In this document: in pieces, positions 27,940 to 37,644 of the stretch | How positions within the stretch are numbered: position 1 is the first letter of the stretch | Layout: each line of letters opens with the position of its first letter | From: CAYWWY01 sp964462525 | GTDB lineage: Bacteria; Thermotogota; Thermotogae; MWEM01 | Direction: 5' to 3' | Assembly: GCA_964462525.1 (NCBI GenBank) | Contig: CAYWWY010000007.1 | Location: forward strand, 1-64,000 | DNA length: 64,000 nucleotides | Translations under genes and position numbers: made by a program | The notes under the pieces: generated by a model | What the model was told of the DNA's origin: nothing | The model's input: the letters and a program-made list of their open reading frames with translations, nothing else | Database searches by the model: none

Positions 27940-28575
27940 TTATGTAGTCCCCAATTGTCTGACCAATCCCACGGCGTCTGACGCATCCATGGCGTAGCCA
28001 TCAGCGCCGATTTCGTCAGCATATTCTTTGGTTAAGGGTGCCCCGCCTACCAAGACCTTGACCTGATCCCGGAGCCCTTGTTGCTGTAAAGATTGGATCA
28101 CAGTGGGTATGTTCATCATAGTACTGGTCAATAGCGCTGAAATAGCTACAAAGTCGGGTTTTTCCTTCTGAACGGCTTGGACAAATTGTTCCGCTGTAAC
28201 GTCGACGCCTAAATCCACAACCGTATACCCGGCTCCTTTGAGCATCATGCACACCAAGTTTTTCCCTATATCATGGAGGTCTCCTTCTATCGTTCCTGCA
28301 ACCACTTTCCCCATCCTTGGAACATTGCCTTGGACGAGAAGCGGTTCGACAAGATTCAGCGAGGCATTCATCGCCTTTGCTGCCACAAGGACTTCGGGAA
28401 CAAAGTATTCTCCTTCTTTGAAGAGACGGCCTACCTCGTCCATGCCAGGAATTAGGGCTTGTTTCAGAATTAATTGCGCGTCTGCCCCTTCGTTTAGAAG
28501 CGCTTGCGTCATTTCCTCCGCCTTTTTTGGTTGTACATCGATAATGGCATTTTTCAGCTCTTCTAGATAATTCAT
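27940..28575 (-). CDS. Corrinoid (B12-binding) methyltransferase carrier protein
   Basis: 211 residues: helical cap domain (about 1-85) followed by a cobalamin-binding Rossmann domain with DLHDIGKNLV (the DxHxxG motif with the cobalt-ligating histidine) and GGAPLT. It carries a methyl group between a substrate-specific methyltransferase and a second one acting on tetrahydrofolate or coenzyme M. No methyltransferase gene is adjacent. The start at 28575 is preferred because GGTGAGGGGG lies just before it; 28587 is an alternative. Confidence 0.88.
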   Translation of the reverse strand: MNYLEELKNAIIDVQPKKAEEMTQALLNEGADAQLILKQALIPGMDEVGRLFKEGEYFVPEVLVAAKAMNASLNLVEPLLVQGNVPRMGKVVAGTIEGDLHDIGKNLVCMMLKGAGYTVVDLGVDVTAEQFVQAVQKEKPDFVAISALLTSTMMNIPTVIQSLQQQGLRDQVKVLVGGAPLTKEYADEIGADGYAMDASDAVGLVRQLGTT

Positions 28576-28761
28576 TGTCCCCCTCACCTTCCAATCGTTG
28601 GTTTCGCTTCATTACTGACGTTGTGAGCTCTCTTCAAGTCTTTCCCTAGTAAGGCTATCCTCCGCATTAATGGAATTGTACCATAAATCCTGATGAAAGA
28701 CCATCATTCGCGACCATTATTAGATCGGCAGAAGAAAGGACTCTGTTGGTGCGTTTGATTG

Positions 28762-31098
28762 CTAGATCTCCTGAGCCTCCAAACCAAGGGAAAAGAAGAT
28801 ATCAACAATTTCCGCATCAAACTGGGATCCTGAGCCTTTGAGTATTTCTTGCCTGGCAAACTCGACGGAGTAAGGTTCACGATAGGCTCTCAAGCTGGTC
28901 ATAGCATCATAAGCATCGGCTACCGCGATAATCCGTGACGCAAGGGGAATCTCTTTTCCTTTGATCCTCGATGGATATCCCATCCCATCATATCGTTCGT
29001 GATGATACAAAACATATTGCCCGATATCCCGCAATTGTTCGGAAGTAGACAAAACCTTAGACCCCCATACCGGATGCATTTTGATGCTTTCGTATTCTTC
29101 CTGAGTTAATCGGGTTACTTTGTTCAAGACATTGGTAGGGATCAGCAGCTTGCCTATATCATGGACCAGTCCGGCCCAATAAACTCGTCGGATCCATTCG
29201 GCATCGTTTCGAATCTTTTCAGCAATCATTGAAGAATACCGAGCCACATTCTCCGAATGGCCTTTGGTGTAGAGGTCATAGAGTTCCAAAATCTGAATCA
29301 TCGACATTAAAAGATCCTTTTGGAACTTTCCTTGTTGTTTTCGAAGCATCTCCTGGCTTTCATGTAGCGCTTTCTCTGCAAGTTTTCGTTCGGTGATGTC
29401 CTCATAGGTTCCTAAGATTCCGATTACATTGTTGGTCTGATCAAATAGAGGAACTTTGTTCGTATCCAGCCACGCATGTTTTCCATCCCTTTGAAGCTGC
29501 CGTTCAATGATGTGGTATAGCGGGGTTCCAGTTTGAAGAACCTTTTTGTCGTACGCTCGAAATGTTTCTGCTTCTTTTGGATCTAAAGACAGATCATAAT
29601 CGGTTTTCCCGATAATGGACCGGGGAGAGGGTAACCCTTTCGCTCGCGCGTAATTGCTATTGCATCCCAAATATCGCAATTTTCGATCCTTCCAGAACAC
29701 ATGTTGAGGAATACTGTCCATAACCAATTGGAGCATCTTTTTTGATTCGCGTAATTCTTCTTCGGACTGAATCCTTTGTGTGATATCGCTGAAAAACCCA
29801 TCCCAGATAATACTTCCATTGGCCGCTTTTTCTGGCGTTGACTTGGATTCGAGCCATATGTATTCTGTAGTTTTCCGGAACCGGAATACGGCATGGTATG
29901 GTTGTAGAGTCCGTGCAGACTCCTTGAGCCTTTCCATGAATTCTTCGTGGTCTTCTGGATGGATTCGTTCGATCAAGGCATAGCTATCCCGTAACACTTC
30001 TTCATAAGGCACGCCTGTCACTTCTTCACAGTTTTCATTTAAATATGAAAAAACGAACGAGTCATCTTCCTTCATTACGAACTGATACACGATTGCAGGC
30101 GTATTTTCGATCAGCCTTTTGTACTGTTCTTCGTTCTTTTTTAACTCATCCATTTTCTTCTTGAGACGGCGCTTCAAGAGAAGGGTTATGCAGACGAGAC
30201 TGCCAATCAAACCAAGGGCAAACCCTATGCTTATCCAAATAAGCTGAAGCGTTTGCTCATCAATTCCTGAATACACATCTAGAGCAATCCATTTCTTTCG
30301 GATGGTTTCGAGTTCGATCGCAGGAATTTGCCCCAAGGCTTTTTGGATCGAACTATATAGAAGGGGGTAGTGTCGGCTGATTCCAATGCTCCAAGCAAAG
30401 GAATAATCTGTTTCCCCTGCAACACGAAGGTTGGGAATGCCCATTTGATCAATAAAGAAGGCTGCAACCGCTAGGTTTTCAACATAGATGTCGATCTGAC
30501 CAAACGAAAGGTCCTTTAGGCCTTCAGGGACACTGGTTACGGTAACGACTTCGTATCGATATGTGAACGCGCGATCTCGGATAAACTGTTCGGTGGCATA
30601 TCCCGAAACCACGCCGATCCGTTTGTTGGCTGAGGTATTCAGAGTAACTCTTCCCGGGACTTGATATGTGCTTAAGAGAACCACAGGAACTGTGGCATAG
30701 GGGTCGGTAAAGAAAGCGTAGCGTTCCCGTTCTTCAGTTCGGACAATGGTTGGCGCGATCGCGCACTCTCCTGTTTCTAGTGCCCTTAAATGCTCCATCC
30801 AATCGGTTGAAGGAACTTTCTTAAACGAAACGCCGAGGATTTCTTCGATCATCTGGATCACGTCTGCGCCCATCCCGACAAAGACTCCCTCGTCGGACTG
30901 GAATTCAATGGGAGGAAACTCAACATTGTAATAGAGAACCAGCTTGTCTGGATTCTGCTCAAGCCAGGTCTTCTCTTCTAAAGTAAGGATAATGGAAGAG
31001 GTATTTTCGGAACTCATGAGTACCGAAGGAATCAGAAAAAAAAGCGCAGAAATAACAAGAAACAGACCAAAAAAACCTTCGTTCCGCCAATTATTCAC
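28762..31098 (-). CDS. Sensor: periplasmic binding domain, PAS domains and HD-GYP phosphodiesterase
   Basis: 778 residues. Signal/membrane segment at 8-30; a family 3 solute-binding domain (about 45-265, FPPIEFQ and APTIVRTEERE); a membrane helix at about 285-305; two PAS domains (the first near 335-450, the second near 460-580); C-terminal HD-GYP domain with HDIGKL and HHERYDGMGYP. It should sense an amino acid or similar ligand outside and cleave cyclic di-GMP inside. Isolated gene; it complements the GGDEF protein at 7088. Confidence 0.87.
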   Translation of the reverse strand: MNNWRNEGFFGLFLVISALFFLIPSVLMSSENTSSIILTLEEKTWLEQNPDKLVLYYNVEFPPIEFQSDEGVFVGMGADVIQMIEEILGVSFKKVPSTDWMEHLRALETGECAIAPTIVRTEERERYAFFTDPYATVPVVLLSTYQVPGRVTLNTSANKRIGVVSGYATEQFIRDRAFTYRYEVVTVTSVPEGLKDLSFGQIDIYVENLAVAAFFIDQMGIPNLRVAGETDYSFAWSIGISRHYPLLYSSIQKALGQIPAIELETIRKKWIALDVYSGIDEQTLQLIWISIGFALGLIGSLVCITLLLKRRLKKKMDELKKNEEQYKRLIENTPAIVYQFVMKEDDSFVFSYLNENCEEVTGVPYEEVLRDSYALIERIHPEDHEEFMERLKESARTLQPYHAVFRFRKTTEYIWLESKSTPEKAANGSIIWDGFFSDITQRIQSEEELRESKKMLQLVMDSIPQHVFWKDRKLRYLGCNSNYARAKGLPSPRSIIGKTDYDLSLDPKEAETFRAYDKKVLQTGTPLYHIIERQLQRDGKHAWLDTNKVPLFDQTNNVIGILGTYEDITERKLAEKALHESQEMLRKQQGKFQKDLLMSMIQILELYDLYTKGHSENVARYSSMIAEKIRNDAEWIRRVYWAGLVHDIGKLLIPTNVLNKVTRLTQEEYESIKMHPVWGSKVLSTSEQLRDIGQYVLYHHERYDGMGYPSRIKGKEIPLASRIIAVADAYDAMTSLRAYREPYSVEFARQEILKGSGSQFDAEIVDIFFSLGLEAQEI

Positions 31099-31369
31099 TG
31101 CGATGGGGTTCCTTCCATTAAAAATGAATCAACAAATCGAATTATACCATATTGGAAGGTGCTATTCTCAAAGATTTTGGAAAAGTGTTTTTTCTGAAGA
31201 TTTGAGTAACAGTACGATTGAGCTATTTTTACCAATTAATCTAAGTAAAGATAATGCGATTTTAATACGCTTCGCAATCCAATCCTTCATTCTTTGTCCA
31301 ACCCGATTGCGATCCGGAAACGCGGTTCGCTTTTCTCTAGTCTTTCGATTGCCCTTTCGTAGCAATGGT

Positions 31370-32203
31370 TTACGCTTCGCTCAAGAATGAGAAAACGTCT
31401 CGCTGAAAGGATTTTCCCTGCGCAGGATGGCCCATCTTTGGGTAGAGGATCAACCGCCCGTGCGGAATCCCTTCTGCAGTTTGCTTGAAGAGTTCTTCGG
31501 AGTAAAACGGATCTTGACTGCCAGCGATAACCAAAACTGGAGTGGTAATTCGATGGAGATCGTCTCGGAAAGCGTGTTTGTCTTCCGCCAAAACAGTAAC
31601 GACCAAATCAGAAGGATCTTTGGGTCTATCGAACATCACAATCATAAGCGATCCGATCCATAGGAAAGGCGCAATCAAAAACCTCATCAATCCTTTCTTG
31701 GGTTGCATAAAACCCAGAAGCAGAGAATAGGCTTTGGAATACCGGTCCGCTTTAGCCATTTCCGCAACGCGCAACTGAAGAGCTTTTGCTTCTTTACTCA
31801 AAGCATGAGCGCTCGAGTGGATAATCGCTTTTCGCACCAAATGCGCATAATCAGCCAGAAAGTACAAAAGGATCGATCCACCAGTTGAAAGGCCGATCAC
31901 ATCAACCGGTCCGGAAAACTCATCCCTGATCATTTGGGCATAGTCATCAGCCATCTCCTTTAGGGTGTATCCATGGGGCAGATTCGGTTTCCGCAAAACG
32001 ATATAGATTGTGTACTCCTCCATAAGGAAACCGTACATACTTTTAGACATCCCTGCAAATACCCCGGGTTTGTTCTCAAACATCAAACCCTGAAAGACAA
32101 CTAAAGGCTTTGGCCCATACCCAAATCGATCATAGGGCAAACCGCTTTTCTGAAAATACCCTGAAACAGAAGGGGTTTCTTTGGATTTGCTCATCTTCCT
32201 CAT
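31370..32203 (-). CDS. Alpha/beta hydrolase
   Basis: 277 residues with GLSTGGS as nucleophile elbow (GxSxGG), GSQDPFY near the acid residue and KMGHPAQGK at the histidine end, so the Ser-Asp-His triad can be traced. The substrate is unknown. The ATG at 32203 (AAGAAAGG) and the one at 32194 (GATGAGGAAG) are both possible starts. No neighbours in the same operon. Confidence 0.82.
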   Translation of the reverse strand: MRKMSKSKETPSVSGYFQKSGLPYDRFGYGPKPLVVFQGLMFENKPGVFAGMSKSMYGFLMEEYTIYIVLRKPNLPHGYTLKEMADDYAQMIRDEFSGPVDVIGLSTGGSILLYFLADYAHLVRKAIIHSSAHALSKEAKALQLRVAEMAKADRYSKAYSLLLGFMQPKKGLMRFLIAPFLWIGSLMIVMFDRPKDPSDLVVTVLAEDKHAFRDDLHRITTPVLVIAGSQDPFYSEELFKQTAEGIPHGRLILYPKMGHPAQGKSFQRDVFSFLSEA

Positions 32204-32423
32204 CCTTTCTTGAATATGATCGGTGTGATTCCGAAGATTTGCATTCCAGAAGCTATGGGTAGCATCTTTTTCACAATCTTCGGGAGTTTCTCATAGTGAT
32301 AGTATGATTCCGATCTCTCCAATTTTGATTCCCACATTCCTCATGCAGAATCCTCCTCCAACAATCTTTTCTATATTTTACGCCATAGCTGAGATCCTAC
32401 ACGATCCATTTTCTCATCCTGGC

Positions 32424-33761
32424 TCATCCAATGGCAAGGTAGAAGACAAACATCCCCGCCAGGATCCAGGTCAAAATATTAGTATCCCTAAACCTCCCTG
32501 TGAACAACTTGATGATGGGATAAGCGATGAATCCCACAGCGATTCCGTGCGATATGGAATAAGTCAAAGGGATCATCAGTAGGGTGAGGAAAGCCGGGAT
32601 AGACTCTGTGGCATCCTGCCAATCGATTTTCGTTGCGGAACGAGTCATGAGAAATCCTACGAAGATCAATGCAGGAGCAGTAGCCGCCCCAGGGATGGAC
32701 GCAGCAAGCGGAGAGAAGAAGAGCATAGCCAGCATCGCTATAGACGTGACAACAGAAGCAAAGCCCGTTCGCGCTCCTTCGGCAATTCCAGCAGCACTTT
32801 CAATATAAGCAGTAGTGGTCGAGGTTCCGAGAACCGCACCTGCCGTGGTTGCGATGGCATCGCACATAAAGGCTTCTTTGTCTCTGTCCAGGTTTCCATC
32901 AGAATTCGCAAAACCCGATGTATTGGAAAGACCGATCAGCGTCCCTGCGGTATCGAACAGATCCAGAAAGAAGAAGGTCAGCATCACAGTGATGAAACCA
33001 AAGGTGAAGATCACATCCGGTTCAAAGACCATCTTCGCAAAGATCGGTTCGATACTGGGGACTCGTCCCACAAGACCCTGAAAGGGCGCATGTCCGGTCA
33101 GCCAAGATAGTCCTGCCGAACCCAGAATACCAAATAAAACGGATCCGGGTACTTTCAGCACATAAAGAATCGAAATCAACAAGATCCCAAAAGCGGTGAT
33201 CAGCACGTCCAAGCTGTATACAGAGCCCAATTCCACAAGCGTTGAGGGATTCTGTACAATCATGCCACCGTTTTCCAGACCGATCAACGCGATAAACAAA
33301 CCGATTCCAACCCCTATTCCCATTTTCAGAGATTTTGGAATCCCTCGCGTGATCAAGGTCCGCAGTCCTCCAAGGGTAATCACGATGAAGATGATTCCTT
33401 CAAAAAAGATGGCCGTCAGCGCGATTCTCCAATCAATGCCCATACCGATGCATACTGTATACGCAAAAAAGGCGTTCAATCCCATACCCGGAGCGAGAGC
33501 AAAGGGATACTTGGCCCAGAAGGCCATGAGGATCGTACCCACCACCGAGCTGAGGATCGTCGCCACCATGAATGCTCCAAAAAACTGACTGAACAGCTCC
33601 GGGTTTTCTGATGCCCCAGGAATGACATTGATCAGAACGCTGGGATTGACTACGACGATATAGGAGACGGTCAGAAAAGTGACAATTCCTCCGATTGCTT
33701 CTTTTCGGAATGTACTTCCCGCTTTAGAGATTCCGAAAAAATGATCAATCTTGCGAACCAT
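32424..33761 (-). CDS. NCS2-family adenine/guanine permease (AzgA type)
   Basis: 445 residues from the ATG at 33761, with GGGGAGG upstream (MVRKIDHFFGISKAGSTFRK); the open frame further upstream is not translated. AzgA features: NPSVLI near helix 1, GMGLNAFFAYTV (the proton/purine-binding region) and DLFDTAGTLIGL. It imports adenine, guanine or hypoxanthine by proton symport. An extended -10 TGCTATAAT at 33810-33818 (minus) is the promoter. I found no purine riboswitch in the leader. Confidence 0.92.
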   Translation of the reverse strand: MVRKIDHFFGISKAGSTFRKEAIGGIVTFLTVSYIVVVNPSVLINVIPGASENPELFSQFFGAFMVATILSSVVGTILMAFWAKYPFALAPGMGLNAFFAYTVCIGMGIDWRIALTAIFFEGIIFIVITLGGLRTLITRGIPKSLKMGIGVGIGLFIALIGLENGGMIVQNPSTLVELGSVYSLDVLITAFGILLISILYVLKVPGSVLFGILGSAGLSWLTGHAPFQGLVGRVPSIEPIFAKMVFEPDVIFTFGFITVMLTFFFLDLFDTAGTLIGLSNTSGFANSDGNLDRDKEAFMCDAIATTAGAVLGTSTTTAYIESAAGIAEGARTGFASVVTSIAMLAMLFFSPLAASIPGAATAPALIFVGFLMTRSATKIDWQDATESIPAFLTLLMIPLTYSISHGIAVGFIAYPIIKLFTGRFRDTNILTWILAGMFVFYLAIG

Positions 33762-33898
33762 AGCGCTTCTACCTCCCCTATCTAAAGCGATTACAGCGAT
33801 TTCTAGGATATTATAGCACAAACATAACTCTACAGATTTGTTCGTACTTTTATTCACTACTGATCGCTGGTGGAAATCGGAGTATTGGGAGGAATCTA

Positions 33899-33927
33899 TT
33901 GACATACTGTGTAACGTATGGTATAAT
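33899..33927 (+). promoter_or_regulatory. Consensus promoter of the PadR operon
   Basis: TTGACA (33899-33904) and TATAAT (33922-33927), spaced 17. The spacer and following AT-rich region contain ATAC...GTAT half sites of the kind PadR regulators bind, so autorepression is plausible. Confidence 0.85.
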
Positions 33928-33956
33928 ATAATATATTGTATAAGGAGGTGCACGGT

Positions 33957-34289
33957 ATGGGCCGAGACACAATTGATTCCGAAATGAACCGCGGATTTCT
34001 CCAACTCCTCATTCTTTTTTTACTGGAAAAGGCCACGTACGGATACGGAATCCTTCAACGAGTAAACGGATTGGGATACTCTGTCGAAGAAAACTCGCTC
34101 TACCCATTGTTGCGTCGGCTTGCGGAAAAGGGATATCTTTCCAGCAAATGGGAGGTTGTGGAAAACAAACCCCGGAAGTATTACGAAATCTCCAAGGAAG
34201 GGCGAGCTTTGAGAAAACAGCAGTATGAAGTGTGGAAGCAACAGAATGAAATTCTCAGTGGATTGAAGGAGGAGATCGACCATGAATAA
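33957..34289 (+). CDS. PadR family transcriptional regulator
   Basis: 110 residues from the ATG at 33957, with AAGGAGGTG at good distance. Winged helix: GFLQLLILFLLEKATYGYGI, then ENSLYPLLRRLAEKGYL and KPRKYYEISKEG, all typical of PadR. It overlaps the HAAS gene by 8 bases, the standard PadR/HAAS pair. PadR proteins act as ligand-responsive repressors, often of their own operon and an efflux gene. Controlled by the promoter at 33899. Confidence 0.9.
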   Translation: MGRDTIDSEMNRGFLQLLILFLLEKATYGYGILQRVNGLGYSVEENSLYPLLRRLAEKGYLSSKWEVVENKPRKYYEISKEGRALRKQQYEVWKQQNEILSGLKEEIDHE

Positions 34290-35211
34290 AGTGCTGGAAG
34301 CATATCTTGCGGAAGTAAGGGAGTATTTGGTGACTGAAGAGGATGTTCAAGACATTCTAGCCGAGATTCGCAGTCATATTCTCGAGAAATGCAGCGGCCA
34401 ACATGAGGGATGCACAGAAGAAGCGGTTCAGAAGGTGTTAGAAGATTTCGGGAGCGCCATCGATGTGGCCAAAGCCTATTCCACTGCCGAACCTGTTATT
34501 CCCGCCTATATGAAACGGGTGATGGTCTTCTATACGGGTGTGCTTTTTGCCATCCATGTGGGGCTTACGGGTCTATCAGTGGCATTGGGCACCAGCGGTT
34601 ATCCGTTCTTCTACCATCCAACATGGTGGCAGTTCCTCGCGGCCATACCTTGGATCTTTGTCTTCGATTTTGGGCTGGTGGCATTGGGATTGTCCGTAAT
34701 GAGCCACTTCAAGAAAGTAAAGTTCATTCCATTGCCAAGCAGAGCCTATATCCCCTTCGGGGAGAGAAAATTCCATCCGATTCTCCTGGTTTTGCAGGTT
34801 GTTTTATGCGGTGTAATCCTTTATATAGCGCTTCAACCACAGGTTTTTGAAAACTGGCTGAGAAACCTGTTCGAGGCCCGAGAGATGGCATTCGTTCCTC
34901 CTTCGACCCTGTTTTCTGGCTTGTATCTTGGAATCGCGCTGTCCCATGTCCTGGATGTGGTTTTTTACTTTACAAGAATTTGGTTTCGCAAAGGGTTTTC
35001 GGAATTTCTAAAAATGATTTTTTCGATCACAATCCTGCAGTATATCCTTAGTACCGAACTGATCGTTCAAACCGATCTGGAACGGTTGGTCCAGAACGTC
35101 TTTCGTGGATTGATTCTCTTTGGATTTGTGGTTCAAATCATTGGGATCATCGGTGTCATGATCCACTGGGTCGTTACAGAAACGAAAGAAAAGCGGATAT
35201 GTGCGAAGTAG
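34282..35211 (+). CDS. HAAS-domain membrane protein (PadR partner)
   Basis: 309 residues: cytoplasmic alpha-helical N-terminal 70 residues (ILAEIRSHILEKCS then FGSAIDVAKAYS) matching the HAAS signalling domain, then about six membrane helices. HAAS proteins are encoded next to PadR and are thought to be membrane sensors for it. The start overlaps the PadR stop; the dehydrogenase gene begins 18 bases after its end. Confidence 0.82.
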   Translation: MNKVLEAYLAEVREYLVTEEDVQDILAEIRSHILEKCSGQHEGCTEEAVQKVLEDFGSAIDVAKAYSTAEPVIPAYMKRVMVFYTGVLFAIHVGLTGLSVALGTSGYPFFYHPTWWQFLAAIPWIFVFDFGLVALGLSVMSHFKKVKFIPLPSRAYIPFGERKFHPILLVLQVVLCGVILYIALQPQVFENWLRNLFEAREMAFVPPSTLFSGLYLGIALSHVLDVVFYFTRIWFRKGFSEFLKMIFSITILQYILSTELIVQTDLERLVQNVFRGLILFGFVVQIIGIIGVMIHWVVTETKEKRICAK

Positions 35212-35228
35212 CAAAGGATGGGGAAAAG

Positions 35229-36224
35229 ATGAAAGCGATTGTGTGCACTCGATATGGGCCTCCTGAAGTACTAGAGATGAAGGAGATCCCGAAACCAAAG
35301 CCAAAACCGAACGAAGTCCGTATCAGGATCAAAGCCACCGGGGTCACATCCGGCGATGTTCGGATCCGGAGATTCGATGTGCCTATATCTTTCTGGATAC
35401 CCGCTCGCCTCGCTCTGGGAATGACCAAACCTCGATACGCAGTGTTGGGTATTGTATCATCTGGAGAAATTGATTCGGTGGGCAGCGGAGTATGTCGATT
35501 CAAACCAGGAGACCAAGTTTTCGCCGCAACGGATTTAGATCGCTTTGGAGCGTATGCGGAGTATTTGTGTATCAAAGAGACAGGAAGCATCGCCTTAAAA
35601 CCGGGAAATATGAATTATGAAGAAGCTGCCTCGATTATCTTTGGCGGGCTTACAGCAATTGATTTCCTCAGAAGGGCGGGTCTAAAAAAAGGGCATAAAA
35701 TCCTGATCTATGGGGCTTCCGGAAGCGTGGGCACCTCGAGTGTCCAACTCGCGAAACACTATGGCGCAGAAGTCACTGGGGTATGTAGTGGCGTAAACAC
35801 CGATATGGTGCGTGCTTTAGGCGCAGATCATGTGATTGACTACCTCAAGGAAGATTTTTCCAAACATGGGGTCCTGTACGACGTAGTGTTTGATGCAGTT
35901 GCTAAAGCCCCTTTTTCTGCTTGTTTGCGCGCTCTGAAAAAAGGCGGGGTTTATATGAATGCCCTCGATACTCCAGGCATGATGATGCGTATGCGATGGG
36001 CATCTTGGACAAGGGGGATCCGTTTGCGGGATAAAAGCAACACGAAGAAAATCAGCAAAATCAGTTCTGAGGATTTCTTCATGTTGAAAACCTTAGCCGA
36101 CGAGAGAGCGATTCGCCCGGTGATCGACCGTGTCTATTCTTTAAATGAGATCGTCGAAGCGCACCGCTATGTCCAGCAGGGTCATAAGAAAGGAAATGTG
36201 GCAGTATCTATTGGTACCCCTTGA
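35229..36224 (+). CDS. NAD(P)-dependent alcohol dehydrogenase / quinone reductase-like protein
   Basis: 331 residues from the ATG at 35229, preceded by AAAGGATGGGG. The MDR superfamily fold: Rossmann nucleotide site GASGSVGTSSVQLAKHYGAE and C-terminal VIDRVYSLNEIVEAHRYV, without the structural zinc cysteines of classical alcohol dehydrogenases. Typical of NADPH-dependent quinone reductases or alkenal reductases. Third gene of the PadR operon, so it may be the stress-response effector. Confidence 0.87.
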   Translation: MKAIVCTRYGPPEVLEMKEIPKPKPKPNEVRIRIKATGVTSGDVRIRRFDVPISFWIPARLALGMTKPRYAVLGIVSSGEIDSVGSGVCRFKPGDQVFAATDLDRFGAYAEYLCIKETGSIALKPGNMNYEEAASIIFGGLTAIDFLRRAGLKKGHKILIYGASGSVGTSSVQLAKHYGAEVTGVCSGVNTDMVRALGADHVIDYLKEDFSKHGVLYDVVFDAVAKAPFSACLRALKKGGVYMNALDTPGMMMRMRWASWTRGIRLRDKSNTKKISKISSEDFFMLKTLADERAIRPVIDRVYSLNEIVEAHRYVQQGHKKGNVAVSIGTP

Positions 36225-36423
36225 TTAAAAGAAAAACCCATTGTTCCGGGTTCTTTGTGCAGAAGGAGCATCCATTTTTCTTATTGAATGAATAACTTTG
36301 GGTTTTTGGTGTATAATATCCAGAAGAGGTTCCGAAAAAAACCGGACATGTCATCCATGCAAGAAATCAAACCTTGCCCAAAACGGAATAGAATGCTTAG
36401 ATTGTAGATCTGGAGGAAAAATC

Positions 36424-37596
36424 GTGGCGACCATTCATGAACGAACCAACCTTTCGGTATTCAAAGAGATACGGAATGCAATGGATATGGTGAATCCCAA
36501 AATTGCCAAAGTCTATATTCCTTGGTTAATGAAGCACCCCCGATACCTTAGGCGTGCTTTGCCGATGCTCAAACAGTTTCATCAATGTGAACAGATTCGA
36601 CAGAACCATCTTAAGCAAGGCGTCATGGTTCCACCCATTCTGATCCTGAGCATCACATCCCGATGTAACTTGAATTGCGCAGGATGTTTTGCTGCCGTTG
36701 TGGGAACGAAAGTTTCTTCTTCCGATCTGGATTCCCGTTTGCCTTTGGATTTTGACCAGTGGAAAGGCATCTTGACCGATACGTCAGAGATGGGAGTGTA
36801 TACCTACCTAATCGCAGGTGGAGAGCCTTTGCTCTTCCCGAGATTGATCGAGTTATGTCAGCTCTTTCCCAACCAGCTTTTTGTCATTTTCTCCAACGGC
36901 ACATTACTAACACCCCCTATGCTGGATCGGCTTGCCAAGTCAACCAACATCGTCGTTGTGGTGAGCATCGAAGGAAACAGGCTCCAAACAGACGATCGCA
37001 GAGGCGTTGGAGTGTACGAGAGAGTCTCAGGAGGGATCGGTCTCCTAAAGAAACGTGGGATCCCTTGCGGGATTTCTGTAACCCTCACCCGATCGAACGC
37101 ATCCTTCTGGATGGAAGACTCTTCTGTTGACCAAATCATCGAAATGGGCGCTCAAATGGGTGTGTTCATCGAATACATCCCTGTCTCATCTCCGTTAACC
37201 CAATCGATGGGCATCCAGAAGCAAGAAATCCTTCACCCTGACGAACGTATCGCATTCCGGAAGAAACTGTTGGAATATCGCGCTTCCAAACCGATGTTCT
37301 TCATTCATTCCCCCGGTGATGAAGAAGCCTTTGGGGGTTGTGTATCTGCCGCAAGAGGGTTTGCTCATATCACCCCGTATGGGGATGTGACTCCATGTCC
37401 TGTTTCCAACGTGGCAACGCACAATCTCACAACCGCGTCCTTCCAGCAGGCATTGCAAAGCCCTTTATTTACTATGATCCGTGAGAATGAATCGTTGCTG
37501 GAAAATACCGACGGACCTTGTGCTCTATTCGCTCATCAGGAAGAGTTGGATCGGTTGGTAGACCAAATTGGCGCTTATCGAACGGGCGCTGATTAA
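36424..37596 (+). CDS. Radical SAM protein with SPASM-like C terminus
   Basis: 390 residues from the GTG at 36424, with GGAGG 7 bases upstream. The cluster motif CNLNCAGC binds the S-adenosylmethionine Fe-S cluster, and GGEPLL follows. Cysteines in the C-terminal third (GGCVSAARG, DVTPCPVSN, GPCALF) resemble a SPASM-type auxiliary cluster. Substrate unknown. The open frame upstream, back to the promoter (TATAAT at 36314), contains CxxC-12-CxxC but no start codon, so I did not extend the protein. A GNAT gene follows. Confidence 0.83.
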   Translation: MATIHERTNLSVFKEIRNAMDMVNPKIAKVYIPWLMKHPRYLRRALPMLKQFHQCEQIRQNHLKQGVMVPPILILSITSRCNLNCAGCFAAVVGTKVSSSDLDSRLPLDFDQWKGILTDTSEMGVYTYLIAGGEPLLFPRLIELCQLFPNQLFVIFSNGTLLTPPMLDRLAKSTNIVVVVSIEGNRLQTDDRRGVGVYERVSGGIGLLKKRGIPCGISVTLTRSNASFWMEDSSVDQIIEMGAQMGVFIEYIPVSSPLTQSMGIQKQEILHPDERIAFRKKLLEYRASKPMFFIHSPGDEEAFGGCVSAARGFAHITPYGDVTPCPVSNVATHNLTTASFQQALQSPLFTMIRENESLLENTDGPCALFAHQEELDRLVDQIGAYRTGAD

Positions 37597-37644
37597 GGGA
37601 GGAAGGGTTCAGTTTTAGAGAAGAAAAATTTGAAGGAGATAAAT

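Noticed and set aside
31168..31365. 65-codon minus-strand ORF between hydrolase and HD-GYP gene
   Set aside because: Starts with TTG, no ribosome site and a composition unlike a real protein.
33762..33955. Possible purine riboswitch before the adenine permease
   Set aside because: The leader lacks the conserved purine aptamer core and paired loops; only an extended -10 is visible.
36298..36423. Longer N terminus for the radical SAM protein from 36298
   Set aside because: This start lies upstream of the TATAAT at 36314, and the GTG at 36424 has a good ribosome site.
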